Positions 1 through 8,924 are shown, counted from the stretch's first letter. The stretch: 64,000 nucleotides of DNA from Deltaproteobacteria bacterium (GCA_031265205.1 JAISCZ010000088.1:1-64000); one strand, 5' to 3'. Numbers and translations are program-made. The notes: a model not told the origin generated them from the letters alone.

Positions 1-329
1 TCATACCAGGACACCGCTTCAACCGGCAATGTTTGTCCTTTAAAACGACTGGGATTGGCGCCGCCCATGACGCGCGTCCACTCGTCCTGCGTTACCTCAT
101 AAATACCCATATAAAAGGGGCTGGAAATAGTGACCAGATGTTGGGGCGCCTCATCGCTGTCCCCACTCTCAAGGCTCAAATCAGCGCCCATCGTAAACGA
201 GCCCGGGGAAATTAAGGTAAATTTCATGCCGACGCTGTTTGTGACTATATCGGAAGTCGCCGGCGCCGCGTTGTGGCACAAAAAAAGCGAGACGCTTAAA
301 ATCGAAAACGGAATAAATCTACCGAACAT
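1..329 (-). CDS. Formylglycine-generating-enzyme-like (SUMF1/FGE-sulfatase domain) secreted protein, N-terminal part
   Basis: The gene is cut by the left edge, so only about 110 N-terminal residues are visible. It opens with a hydrophobic Sec-type signal peptide (MFGRFIPFSILSVSLFLC, then ...NAAPA). The start of an FGE-sulfatase fold follows: NSVGMKFTLISPGSFTMGA, then DEAPQHLVTISSPFYMGIYE, TQDEWTRVMG and NPSRFKG, ending in LPVEAVSWY. These are the standard motifs of the family, which includes true formylglycine-generating enzymes and many proteins of other or unknown role; which one this is cannot be told without the C-terminal active-site cysteines. I chose the ATG at 329 because AAAGGGA lies just upstream; an in-frame ATG at 344 is the alternative. 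It is transcribed away from the dcw cluster and is probably exported to the periplasm. Confidence 0.8.
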   Translation of the reverse strand, partial: MFGRFIPFSILSVSLFLCHNAAPATSDIVTNSVGMKFTLISPGSFTMGADLSLESGDSDEAPQHLVTISSPFYMGIYEVTQDEWTRVMGGANPSRFKGQTLPVEAVSWY

Positions 330-344
330 ACCATTCCCTTTCAT

Positions 345-2457
345 ATTATTGACGACAATTAAAACTTTTAGCTTCCGCGGGTCACGCGCGGACTTTTGGC
401 TCAGGCTCATAAATTTAATTTCGGCGCGCCATCTAACCGTTAGCCGTTCCTTCCGCTCTAGCCCGCCCGCGCTTTGCCGCGGCCCACGATTTTAGCCGTT
501 ATCCCATACTTTATCCTATCTTCCGCCGCAAGCGCAATTCGATAGCTTTGGGCGCCGTCCCGAAACGCTGGAGAAATCCCAACGCTGGCCGGGGGAGGGA
601 GGACAATAACGGGCGCGCCCCTCCAGAAGCGAGTCCGGCTCGCGCGCTTGGATCCCTCCGAAGGGGCGTCCCGGGTCACTCGCGGAAGCGCGCGGATAGT
701 CTTTCCTAAAATCCCTTCGCCCATTCGCAAACGACGCCGGTATCGTAAACCCCCATGGATTATGGCGGTTCCCTCCAACGGGGCGCTTTTGGTCTCCTCC
801 GTTCTCCCCGCCCCAGGCCTGATTCCCAAGTGGTTTTTTGTCGTCGCCGCGCGAAGCGACGCTCGCCATCCCCGCCCTCGCCCAATATTTCCCCTTGGCT
901 CGCGCGCTAATCCCGCGTTTATCCGTTCCCTCCATACAATAGCCAAGGCGCGTAGAGTCCGCGCGCCCAAAGTTCTTCGGTTCCGCGCGGAGCGCCTCGT
1001 TAGCGGACGAATCCCCACCCGTTATAAGACGCGTAGGTTGGCCCGCCGAGCCCAAGATCCCCAAGTGGCCCTCGCCAACCCACTTAGCGAACGAACGCGG
1101 CCGCGCGCGCCTCGCCGCGAATAGCCGAAACCCCTGCGTCAATTTCACGCGAACCCTCTCGCCTCCGCCAGCGCGAGACAACCTTGTCCTTCCCTTCGGA
1201 GCCAGAGCCCGCGGTGGCTATTCCCGCGCGGAGAGTTAGGGAGGCGCCGGTCGCGCTCGCCGCGGCCCCCGACAGGCGGAGCGACGGCGAGCCAACGCCG
1301 CGCGGAGGGCCGTCGCCTCGATACGCGTCCAAAGAGATCGCGCGAGGACCCAGCGGCGCCGCGAGATTAAGGGAGCGCGCTCCGCCGGCGGGTCCAAGTT
1401 TAAGCGCGCGGTCGCTACGGACCCTCAAGCGGCGGCGCGAAAGCCGGGCGGTGGCCCGCGCCGCGCCCAAAATCCAGACGGGACGCTATCAGAGATTTAC
1501 CCGTCGCGAGTCCAAGTTCCCCTCTTCCGTAAGAACGCCGCTTACGTTCCCCAGAACGGCGGCCAGCCCCACTCTTGATGAGCGCCGCCGCGAGCTTCCG
1601 CCCGCGCGACGCGGGATCCGCCCAAATAATTATGAAAAAGCGGCGCCCAGAGGCGCGCCAGCGGCCGGCAAACTGACCAGCGCCCTTTAAGGTCACGCGA
1701 AAACGAGCGCGCCCAGGGGCCCGGCGACTCCCCCGGGAAAACGCTCTTCTGGAGCCGCTCGTCTTTCCGGGACAAAAAGGCTTAGCCATCAAGCGAGTCG
1801 GAAATTATCCCGCTGTCGCCGCGACCCTCATATAGCCACCGCTGGGCGCCTCGCGCGGAGACGGCCGCCTGATCGCGCGAAGGTCTCGCTTCATCCCGGA
1901 GCGCGGCCCGTCAAAGAGGGGGGAACTTTTGGGGCGCTCAATGGGGAGCGCGAGGGTTGGGTCCGCGCGCGGGGCGGTATATTCGCGTTATTTTTCCCTT
2001 CCGTCTTCTCGATAAAGCCCGAGGCCGCCTTCCTTTTCCGGTTCGTCGCCAGTCCGTCGCCGGTTCCTCGCCGGTCCGTCGCCGGTTCCTCGTCGGTCCA
2101 TCGCCGCTCCATCGCCGGTTCCTCGCCGGTTTTGGGGCGGCGCGTCGGCGCGCGTCGGCGCTTTATGTTCCTGGCGCTTGGAAAACGGTCCCAATATCTC
2201 GCGCTTGTCCACAATAGGGGAAAAGCTTCGAGCCGTATGGCGCCCCCCGCGCCTTCTTGAGGGCGAGCGCGTCTTTCCCAGCCAAGGCTCGCGGACAAGC
2301 GCGCCGCGCTTGTCCGCCCCCGTTCGCCGCGCCCGCTTGGGGCTCCGACTTGACGCGCGCGCGCGAAGTTCCCTCGCCAACGCCCCTATCCGCGCCAAGC
2401 GCCTTTCCCCCTGGATGGGGCGCCGCGCTTTGGACGCTTGGGCGACGGACGCGGCGC
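345..2457. other. GC-rich stretch without a convincing gene
   Basis: About 2.1 kb separates the FGE-like gene from the dcw terminator. Long open frames occur on both strands, but they are Arg/Pro/Ala-rich, overlap each other, lack Shine-Dalgarno sequences and resemble no family I know, which is what high GC produces by chance. A short tandem repeat lies at 2041-2133. I see no tRNA, rRNA or recognisable structured RNA. It may be decayed gene remnants, but nothing in it can be identified. Confidence 0.6.
2041..2133. repeat. Short GC-rich tandem repeat
   Basis: Imperfect copies of a 12-13 base unit of the type TCGCCGGTTCC / TCGCCGGTCCG follow each other for about 90 bases. The stretch lies in non-coding DNA and its role is unknown. 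Confidence 0.65.
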
Positions 2458-2520
2458 AAAAAAAATTCCACCAGCCTCGCGCGAGTAAAAAGGTATAAAA
2501 AAGCGCGCGAGACTGGTGGA
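2458..2520 (-). terminator. Rho-independent terminator at the end of the dcw operon
   Basis: Read on the minus strand, a 17-bp stem (2504-2520 with 2467-2483, one mismatch that can be a G-U pair) encloses a 20-base A/T-rich loop and is followed directly by AA and eight T. It lies about 190 bases after the ftsZ stop codon, so it is the likely end of the long dcw transcript. Minus-strand orientation is set by the T run. Confidence 0.8.
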
Positions 2521-2547
2521 GAGAATTGCGGATGCCGCCGCAAATAC

Positions 2548-2578
2548 GCTTAAAAAAAGAGCTGACCTTTTTTTAAGC
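2548..2578. repeat. A/T-rich perfect hairpin downstream of ftsZ
   Basis: GCTTAAAAAAAG and its exact complement CTTTTTTTAAGC are separated by 7 bases. The arms contain A and T runs, so it could help transcript release on either strand as a secondary terminator before the main one at 2458-2520. Confidence 0.5.
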
Positions 2579-2664
2579 CATCCCTCTTTGAGCTGTATGT
2601 GGCTGAAAAAGGGGAATATATCGGGTTAATAAGCGGGCGCCTTTCGCCGCGCCTCTTCTAAAAA

Positions 2665-2709
2665 ACGTCTTAGAGGAGACGCCTTATAAGAGACGTCTTA
2701 GAGGAGACG
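2665..2709. repeat. Two direct copies of a 17-base self-complementary element after ftsZ
   Basis: ACGTCTTAGAGGAGACG occurs at 2665-2681 and again at 2693-2709. Each copy can fold through CGTCT / AGACG. The last copy abuts the ftsZ stop codon, where a related GGAGGCGTC sequence is part of the coding end. Possibly a 3' mRNA structure; function unknown. Confidence 0.6.
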
Positions 2710-2711
2710 TA

Positions 2712-4166
2712 TTAGGAGGCGTCTTTGCGCAAAAAGGCCGGTTTGTTGTAATAATCCGGGTTGGAGTTGATCTCGTCCACCCCGTGTTGGCGCTCGTAGA
2801 CGCGCTGATTTTTATTGGCGGGCGCGGACGGTTGCGCGGGACGCGTGATCCTGGCGCCCAATGGATTGGCCGCCAAGGGAGAGGGGGCCAAGGAAGAGAC
2901 TCCCACGCCCATGGGGCGGGTGGCCAACGAAGTTTCGGTATAGGCGCGCTGCGTAGGCGGCGGCGTGGGATAGGGAAGCGGCGCTGAGCCCGTGGGCCGC
3001 GTGGAACTTAGGGCGGGACGTTGGGGGCTCAAGACCCCGCGCCCGGAAAAATCATCCTCGACGCGCGTGACGGGGATTGGCTCGTCCACGCAAGTTTCCA
3101 GGATAATCGGTTCCTCGTCGCCGTTGGCGGCGGGATCTTTCTCTTCCCAGCCGTCCGGGACGGCTTCCTTCAGGCCCGTCGCGATCACGGTGACCCGCAG
3201 CGCGCCCGTGTCCTTTAAGGAATCGTCATACATGAGGCCCGTGAACACCTCGGCGTCCTCGTCGGCTTGCTCGGTCGCGGCGGAGCAAATCGCGTCAAAC
3301 TCCTCCAAGGCCACGGGGCGGGCGCCGACCACGTTCACCAAAATTTTCTGGGCGCCCTTGATGGAGTTCTGGGTCATGAGGGGACAGGCGATGGCGTTAT
3401 TGAGGGCCTTCTTCGCCCGATCGTCGCCCGTGGCCTCGCCCACGCCGATGAGGGCCGGGCCTTTCAGCCTTAAAGTCTCTTCCACGTCGGCGAAATCCAA
3501 ATTGATGTCGCCGTTCTTGGTGAGTATCTCCAGAAGGCCGCAAAGCGCTTTGTAAAGCACGTCATTGGCCATGGCCTTGGCCTCGTCCATGGAAGCCCCG
3601 GTGGGGGCGAGCTTCTGGAGCTTGGAGTTGGAAACGGTAATGACGCAATTCGAGTGCGCCGAGAGCTCTCTAATCACCTGTTCCGCCACGCCATAGCGTT
3701 TCTTCTCCCAGGAGAAGGGCGTGGTGACCACGCTGATCACGAGGGGCGGGAGCTCCAATTTCGAGAGGGCCTCGGCCACGACGGGGGTCGCGCCACTCCC
3801 CGTGCCGCCGCCCATGCCCGCGGTGATAAAGACCAGATCGGCGTTCTCCAAAGTCTTTTTGATCGCCTTGATGCTTTCTTCCCCGGCCTTGCGCCCCAAT
3901 TCGGGCTTGCCGCCGCAGCCGCGGCGGCGGGTAATCCTCGCCCCGATGAGAAGCCTGGTGGGGGCCACGCATTCGGTGAGATCCGTGGGATCGGAGTTGA
4001 CGCCGATATATTCCACGCCGCCGATCCCCGTATTGATCAGGTGGTTGATCGATTTGTTGCCGCAGCCGCCGATGCCGACGACCTTGACCATGGGGGGCGG
4101 AATTTCCTCGCCTTCCACGAACACGGCGTCTTTTTCGTCGTCGACAAATGTGAAATCGTCTGCCAT
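2712..4166 (-). CDS. ftsZ: Cell division GTPase FtsZ
   Basis: A 484-residue tubulin homologue that polymerises into the Z ring and recruits the divisome. The GTP-binding glycine loop GGGTGSGA lies at residues 119-126 and the N-terminal nucleotide loop GIGGCGNKSI at 31-40. After the globular core comes a Pro/Ser/Thr-rich linker (about 370-460), then the conserved C-terminal peptide YYNKPAFLRK that binds FtsA. The open frame extends 85 codons upstream, but that part looks like random GC-rich sequence; the chosen ATG begins MADDFTF and has GAGGAG upstream. The loop usually written RGLGAGGNPE reads RRRGCGGKPE here (residues 80-89), an unusual set of changes. It is the last gene of the cluster and is separated from ftsA by 1 kb containing its own candidate promoter. 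Confidence 0.97.
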   Translation of the reverse strand: MADDFTFVDDEKDAVFVEGEEIPPPMVKVVGIGGCGNKSINHLINTGIGGVEYIGVNSDPTDLTECVAPTRLLIGARITRRRGCGGKPELGRKAGEESIKAIKKTLENADLVFITAGMGGGTGSGATPVVAEALSKLELPPLVISVVTTPFSWEKKRYGVAEQVIRELSAHSNCVITVSNSKLQKLAPTGASMDEAKAMANDVLYKALCGLLEILTKNGDINLDFADVEETLRLKGPALIGVGEATGDDRAKKALNNAIACPLMTQNSIKGAQKILVNVVGARPVALEEFDAICSAATEQADEDAEVFTGLMYDDSLKDTGALRVTVIATGLKEAVPDGWEEKDPAANGDEEPIILETCVDEPIPVTRVEDDFSGRGVLSPQRPALSSTRPTGSAPLPYPTPPPTQRAYTETSLATRPMGVGVSSLAPSPLAANPLGARITRPAQPSAPANKNQRVYERQHGVDEINSNPDYYNKPAFLRKDAS

Positions 4167-4544
4167 TGTCGCGTTACTCCTCGTATTGGCCCGGAAGCGA
4201 AAAGGCTTTGGAAAGCCGCGCGGGGGCTTTTCGCCCTCGCGGGCGACCTTCGCGGCGCGCGAGATCCTCGCGAACCCATTGTAAATTACCGCGAAACTTA
4301 AATCAGGCGGGAACTCCCCAAGAGCCCCCAAGCGAAAGAAAGGAATAAGCCCACGCGCGAAAAGCGGGGAGCGGAAACTTAAGGAAGGATGGGCGTTTTT
4401 CCCGCCGGCCTTATAGGCCACGGGCGGGGAAAGACGGGGGAAAGAGCGAGGGGGAACCGCGCGAGTGGCCTTAAGGTTTCACGCGCCGCGCGGCCTTTTT
4501 TCGCCCGTGAGAATATTCGCCAAGGTCGCTACCTCATGTTTTCC

Positions 4545-4573
4545 ATATTGCCCGATAACGCCTCCCCTGTCAA
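4545..4573 (-). promoter_or_regulatory. Candidate ftsZ promoter
   Basis: On the minus strand a perfect TTGACA (4568-4573) is followed after exactly 17 bases by CAATAT (4545-4550), which keeps the key A and T of the -10 element. It would start a transcript about 370 bases ahead of the ftsZ start codon and allow ftsZ to be expressed apart from the rest of the operon. Inferred from sequence only. Confidence 0.45.
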
Positions 4574-4930
4574 GAGAAATAACTCCGATCGGCTCAAAAA
4601 AACTTTGAAAATCTTTCGCGCGCGTTGAGCGCCCGCCGCGCGACTGGCCTTAAGGGACAACGCGCCGCGCCAATCGTCGCGGCGCCCGAGAGTCCACGGC
4701 GCGTCTCAAAGCTTCGCGGCGAGGCGCGCCGCGATCGCGAGTAAAAACTTAAAACTCCTTAAATCGCCGGCCTTACGTCGTCCTCGGAAAGCCAGCGGGC
4801 CCGCCTTTGGAGCGTCAGAAAAAATCCGCGCGCGCGCCCCGCCAGCGCTCCCGGCGCGCGCCTCCGCGACGCCCTTTCGCGGCCAAAACGAGCCGCCAAG
4901 AATTTTACCGCGCTCCCTTCCTTTAAATTT

Positions 4931-5013
4931 CGCCTTCCATTTCCGCCTTCCATTTCCGCCTTCCTTTTCCGCCCGCCTTCCTTTTCCGCCTTTCTTTTCA
5001 GCCTTCTTTTCCG
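4931..5013. repeat. Tandem 13-base pyrimidine repeat
   Basis: About six imperfect copies of CGCCTTCCATTTC / CGCCTTCCTTTTC. On the transcribed (minus) strand this is a purine-rich GAAAAGGAAGGCG ladder in the ftsA-ftsZ gap. Confidence 0.7.
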
Positions 5014-5169
5014 CGTCTAGCGCGGCGCTCCCGCGCGAGAACCCTTTCCGCCTTCGCGGCGGGGGGCGCTCCTCCCCCAAGCGCCTTAAGCCTCAAGCCC
5101 CACGGCGCGCCCCAAGCCCGCGCTCGAGCGCGACTTCCAAGAGGTCCTTAAAAAACGCGCGCGCGCCAA

Positions 5170-6408
5170 TCACGCGTCTAAACGCTTCTTAAAGCGACTG
5201 AAAAGCGAGCCCCAAAAACCTTTCCTTTTTTTGTCGTCCGCCAATTCCCAACTCTGGTCCCGATAGTACCCAAAGAGGAGGAGCCCCAGGACCATGGAAA
5301 ATTTGGGACTACTCACGTTGCGCGACAAGCCGCCCAAGGTCACGGGAAAACCCACGCGCGCGGGCCGCTCGAAGATCTCGCGGGCGAGCTCGGCCGCGCC
5401 TAAGAGAAGCGAGGAGCCCCCGGTCAAAACGATTTCCATGACCCTGGAGTCAAAGCCGCTGCCGATAATCTCCTCGTTGACGTGGGCGAAAATCTCCTCG
5501 GTCCGGCTCGTTAGAATGTCCGCGAGCGTGTGCCGGCCCACTTCCTGGCGTCGCTCCCCGGGCGCGGGAATGAGAATCGGCTCCTCGAAGGAGTCGAGGA
5601 GCCTTGGGTAGCAGCAGCCGTTTTCGACCTTCAGGGCCTCGGCCGCGTCCATGGGAATCATCAGGGTCTTCAAGATGTCGCGCGTCAGATCGTTGCCGCC
5701 GAGGTTTAAGACCTTGGTGTGGCGAATCGCGCCGTTCACGAAGATGGCGATATCCGTGGTTCCGCCCCCAAAATCCAAAACGGCCACGCCCGCTTCCTTT
5801 TCCTGGGGGGAGAGGACCGCGTCCGCCGAGGCGATGGACTCCAAAATAATGTCGTCGTCGTCCACCCGGAGGCCCGCCGCCTTGACGCAGTTGACGATAT
5901 TCTGAATGGCGTTGACCGAGACGGTCGTCACGTGCATGTTGACCTCAAGCCGCTCGCCGCACATGTTGAGGGGATCGCGGATGTCCGTCAGGTCGTCGAC
6001 CGCGTATTCCTGCTCGATTTGGTGCAGAATTTCCTCGTCCGGGGAAATCTTGAGGGAAAGCGCCGACCGCTGGGCCCGCCGCTTGTCGTCCTCCGTAATG
6101 ACGTGCCGGCGCGTGTCCCGGACGCCCACGACCCCGCGCGTGTTGTAGCACGTCACGTTGCCGCCGGCCACGCCCAAATAGACGTTTTTAATCTGGCAGC
6201 CGGCCATCAGCTCCGCTTCCCGGACCGCGGCGACGATTCCGCTCACCACCCGGTCAAAGTGATTGACCGCGCCCTTGGCCACGCCCGTCGAGGGAGCGTT
6301 GCCGATCCCGACGACGCTTAGCTCATCCCCTGGGCTCGGCGTCGCGACCACGCAGCACACCTTTGTGGTGCCGATATCCAAGGCGGCGATGATTTCGGTG
6401 TCTTTCAT
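5170..6408 (-). CDS. ftsA: Second FtsA-type cell division actin homologue
   Basis: A 412-residue FtsA-family protein, separate from the 421-residue FtsA just upstream. It has the phosphate-1 motif LDIGTTKVCC (residues 9-18), the phosphate-2 motif DFGGGTTDIA, the adenosine motif LTGGSSLL and a C-terminal amphipathic helix (FWGSLFSRFKKRL) of the membrane-targeting type, so nothing essential appears lost. By eye it resembles its neighbour over the whole length, at roughly 40-50% identity. FtsA anchors FtsZ filaments to the inner membrane; two copies suggest division of labour or mixed polymers. The start at MKDTEI has GAGGA upstream; the longer frame starts in an Arg-rich GC stretch. It lies 91 bases after the first ftsA. 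Confidence 0.9.
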   Translation of the reverse strand: MKDTEIIAALDIGTTKVCCVVATPSPGDELSVVGIGNAPSTGVAKGAVNHFDRVVSGIVAAVREAELMAGCQIKNVYLGVAGGNVTCYNTRGVVGVRDTRRHVITEDDKRRAQRSALSLKISPDEEILHQIEQEYAVDDLTDIRDPLNMCGERLEVNMHVTTVSVNAIQNIVNCVKAAGLRVDDDDIILESIASADAVLSPQEKEAGVAVLDFGGGTTDIAIFVNGAIRHTKVLNLGGNDLTRDILKTLMIPMDAAEALKVENGCCYPRLLDSFEEPILIPAPGERRQEVGRHTLADILTSRTEEIFAHVNEEIIGSGFDSRVMEIVLTGGSSLLLGAAELAREIFERPARVGFPVTLGGLSRNVSSPKFSMVLGLLLFGYYRDQSWELADDKKRKGFWGSLFSRFKKRLDA

Positions 6409-6499
6409 GCGTTTTTCCTCGCGTGTCCGCCCTTGGGGCCCGGCGCGCCGACGGCGCGCGGCGCGGCGCGGCGCGGCGCCCAAGGCCGCGCGGGGCCCT

Positions 6500-7765
6500 T
6501 TAGGAGCCCAGCAAAAGCATATTTTTGAGATGGCTCCAGATCTTGCCGAAAAGGGAAGCCCCGGAGTTTTCGTTTTTGCCTATTTGCAGGCCCGACTCGG
6601 GATGGCGAATCCCGTAAAGAATAAGGCCGATGGCCGTGGAGTACTTGGGATCGTTTACGAGGTTGGCGAGCCCCCCCTGGCAGTGGGGATAGCCTTGGCG
6701 GGCGGGCCTGTTGAAGATTTGGTAGGTCAGTTCCGGCAGGCCCCGCAGGAGGGAAGACCCTCCGGTGAGCACGATCTGGTGGACCTTGTCCTCGAGTTTG
6801 GCGTTGCGGATCTCGTTTTGGGCGTGGGTTAAAATTTCCTCGCAGCGCTTTTCCAAAATGTCGCAGAAAAAGGAGCGCTCCACCTTCTCGAGGCTCACCC
6901 CGCCCATGGACGGGACCTCGATGGGAGCGTTGGTCTCCAGCATGCCCTGCACGCAGCAGCCGTCGGTAATCTTGAGCCGCTCGGCGACCCCGGAATCGGT
7001 CTTGAGCCCCACGACCAGATCCGAGGTCAAAGAGTCGCCGCCCAAGGCGATCACGGCGCTGTGCTTGACCATGCCCTCGTGGAAGACGGCGATATCCGTG
7101 GTGCCTCCACCGATATCCAAAATGGCCGCGCCCACTTCCATTTCCTGGGGAGTTAGAACGGCCTCGGCGGAGGCTAAAGACTCGAGGATGATGTTTTTGG
7201 TGTTGAGCCCCGAAACGCCCACGCACCGGACGATATTGGCGATCGCGAAAACGGCGCCGGTGATGATGTGGACGTTCACCTCCAGGCGCACCCCCATCAT
7301 GTTCAGGGGATCGGCGATGCCCGTCAAGTTGTCGAGGGCGTAATCCTGGGGAACGCACTGGATAAGCTCCCGCTCCACGGGGATGTTGACGACCATGGCC
7401 GCCGCGATGGCCCTTTTCTTGTCTTCCTCCGTGACCTTTTTGGTCTCCTTGTCCGCGACCGCCACCATGCCGTGGCTGTTCTGGCTGTGCACGTGGCCGC
7501 CGGCGATGCCCACGTGGGCCCACTCGATCCGGCAGCCGGCCATCTGCTGGCACTCTTCCACGGCCAGCTCGATGGAGCGCGTGTTCAGCTGCATGTCCAC
7601 CATCACCCCGCGGCGCATCCCAAAAGACTGGGCGTTGCCGACCCCGATAATATCCAGCTCCCCGGCGGAGTTTAACACCGCGGCCACGCAGCAGACCTTC
7701 GTGGTCCCGATGTCGAGCCCCACGAAAACTTCGCCGCCGGGCTCATAGGTTTCTACTTTGCTCAA
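6500..7765 (-). CDS. ftsA: Cell division protein FtsA (first copy)
   Basis: A 421-residue actin-fold ATPase that links FtsZ to the cytoplasmic membrane. Visible motifs are GLDIGTTKVCC near residue 16, DIGGGTTDIA in the middle, LTGGSSLLRG near 345, and a C-terminal amphipathic membrane-targeting helix (SLFGKIWSHLKNMLLL). The start is a TTG with a well-placed GAGGA; no in-frame ATG exists nearby. It follows ftsQ by 67 bases, the usual dcw position, so it is the positional orthologue of classical FtsA. The next gene is a second full FtsA, which is the unusual feature here. Confidence 0.93.
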   Translation of the reverse strand: MSKVETYEPGGEVFVGLDIGTTKVCCVAAVLNSAGELDIIGVGNAQSFGMRRGVMVDMQLNTRSIELAVEECQQMAGCRIEWAHVGIAGGHVHSQNSHGMVAVADKETKKVTEEDKKRAIAAAMVVNIPVERELIQCVPQDYALDNLTGIADPLNMMGVRLEVNVHIITGAVFAIANIVRCVGVSGLNTKNIILESLASAEAVLTPQEMEVGAAILDIGGGTTDIAVFHEGMVKHSAVIALGGDSLTSDLVVGLKTDSGVAERLKITDGCCVQGMLETNAPIEVPSMGGVSLEKVERSFFCDILEKRCEEILTHAQNEIRNAKLEDKVHQIVLTGGSSLLRGLPELTYQIFNRPARQGYPHCQGGLANLVNDPKYSTAIGLILYGIRHPESGLQIGKNENSGASLFGKIWSHLKNMLLLGS

Positions 7766-7804
7766 TTTAATTTCCTCGCGCGATTGGTTGTTAAGGACGT
7801 TTGG

Positions 7805-7823
7805 CCAAGCCCTTGGGGCTTGG
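7805..7823. repeat. Hairpin in the ftsQ-ftsA junction
   Basis: CCAAGCCC and GGGCTTGG form a perfect 8-bp stem with a 3-base loop in the 67-base gap between ftsQ and ftsA. There is no T run, so it is not an intrinsic terminator; it may affect mRNA processing or stability. Confidence 0.45.
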
Positions 7824-7832
7824 GAGGCGTTT

Positions 7833-8924
7833 CTAGTCGCGGGGCCCCGCCGGCGCCTCGCCCGCGCCCGGCGCCGTCTCGCCCTCCGCCTCGAGGGCGG
7901 GCGCGAGCTCGATTTCGCCTTCCGGCGCGGGCCGCGCGCCTCGCGCGTAACGCGCGGTCACGCGCGGCGCGCACTCGAGGTTCACGTACTCGACGCCCTC
8001 GAAAAGGCCCTGGTATTTCAAGGTTCTGGCGACTTTGCCTAAACGCGCCATTTTTTCGGCGTAGGGCCCAAAGCCCACCCGAATCTCCAAGTCCGCGTAG
8101 CGCGCGAACATGGTAATCCCGATGTCCGGGTCAAAGCGCAATTCGGAGATATTGTCGAGCCGCCACTCGTCGCCGCGGGCGGAGAGCAGATCGATAAGCT
8201 CGTAGATCTCCGCGAGGGCCCGCATGGTCAAAGGTCCCCGGCTCAAAAGCTCGTCGAGCCCGAACCCGCTCACGATGGGGAGATCCGGGTTTTCCCCGGG
8301 CTCAAGGTTCTTGAAGGGCCGACCCATGTCGTCGATGTAATAGATCTGATCCAAATTGACGAGGGCCTTGGGCCGGTATTCCTTGACCCTGATGGAAACC
8401 CCGTCGGGAATGGGGCGCGCGACGACGGTCGCCTCCTCGACCCAGGGAAGGCTTTTGAGGTTGTTCGCCGCGACGTCTTCCTTGAACGCGAAAAAATTGA
8501 CCGGCGCGTCGAGGCCAGCCACCGCGAGAATCTCGGCGCGACTGGTCCGCGAGACACCCTTGATGTCAATGTCTTTGATAAAAAAGCGCTCGCCGCGGGG
8601 GAGATAGAAAAGAAGGGCCCCGGTCGCGAGAACCGCCGCGACGGCGAGCGCCAGCCCGAAGGTCACGAGCCCGCTTAAGAGCTTGCGGGCGGAGACGAGC
8701 GCGCGCCGCGCCGACGCCCCCCAGGATAGAGAGGGCCCCGCGCGCCGCGAGCGGGAAGCCGGAAGGGCGGCGCCCACGCGCTTTTGGCTCTCGCGCTTCA
8801 AGCGCGGCGCCTTTTTTTTCTTCTTTTCCCCAGCCGCGTCCCTCCCGGCGAGGGCGCCCATGTCTTTCAGTTTCCCCAAAGGCTCCGGGGTCCGCCGGCC
8901 GGTCGTCCAATCGTCGCGCCTCAC
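7833..8924 (-). CDS. ftsQ: Cell division protein FtsQ
   Basis: A 363-residue bitopic divisome protein. It has a long, basic cytoplasmic N-terminus (residues 1-90, with a KKKKK run), one membrane helix (about 93-112), a POTRA domain that begins FIKDIDIKGVSRTS, and the FtsQ/DivIB domain (WVEEATVVARPIPDGVSIRV, then RPKALVNLDQIYYIDDMG). FtsQ acts in the periplasm as a scaffold for FtsB/FtsL. The GTG start overlaps the murB stop by four bases (GTGA), which implies translational coupling. The cytoplasmic tail is longer than usual and the C-terminus is acidic and low in complexity. Confidence 0.93.
   Translation of the reverse strand: MRRDDWTTGRRTPEPLGKLKDMGALAGRDAAGEKKKKKAPRLKRESQKRVGAALPASRSRRAGPSLSWGASARRALVSARKLLSGLVTFGLALAVAAVLATGALLFYLPRGERFFIKDIDIKGVSRTSRAEILAVAGLDAPVNFFAFKEDVAANNLKSLPWVEEATVVARPIPDGVSIRVKEYRPKALVNLDQIYYIDDMGRPFKNLEPGENPDLPIVSGFGLDELLSRGPLTMRALAEIYELIDLLSARGDEWRLDNISELRFDPDIGITMFARYADLEIRVGFGPYAEKMARLGKVARTLKYQGLFEGVEYVNLECAPRVTARYARGARPAPEGEIELAPALEAEGETAPGAGEAPAGPRD

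Larger units (their letters stand above)
4167..5169. other. 1-kb untranslated gap between the second ftsA and ftsZ
   Basis: ftsA and ftsZ are usually nearly adjacent; here no plausible gene lies between them. The stretch holds a pyrimidine-rich tandem repeat (4931-5013) and a candidate promoter (4545-4573) that would give ftsZ an mRNA leader of several hundred bases. Open frames here are low-complexity Arg/Lys/Gly and show no start signals. Confidence 0.6.

Noticed and set aside
458-1792. Several long open frames on both strands (for example 458-1018, 516-1181, 1184-1690, 1415-1792)
   Set aside because: They overlap one another, are Arg/Gly/Pro/Ala-rich, have no ribosome-binding sites and show no family motif; expected by chance at this GC content.
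3654-4301. 215-codon plus-strand frame opposite ftsZ, and similar frames opposite ftsA, murC, murF and murE
   Set aside because: Antisense shadows of strongly conserved genes; composition (His/Asp/Gly/Arg-rich) follows from the codons of the real gene.
4167-4421. 85-codon N-terminal extension of FtsZ
   Set aside because: It has no FtsZ similarity, and the internal ATG has a Shine-Dalgarno sequence and gives the normal length.
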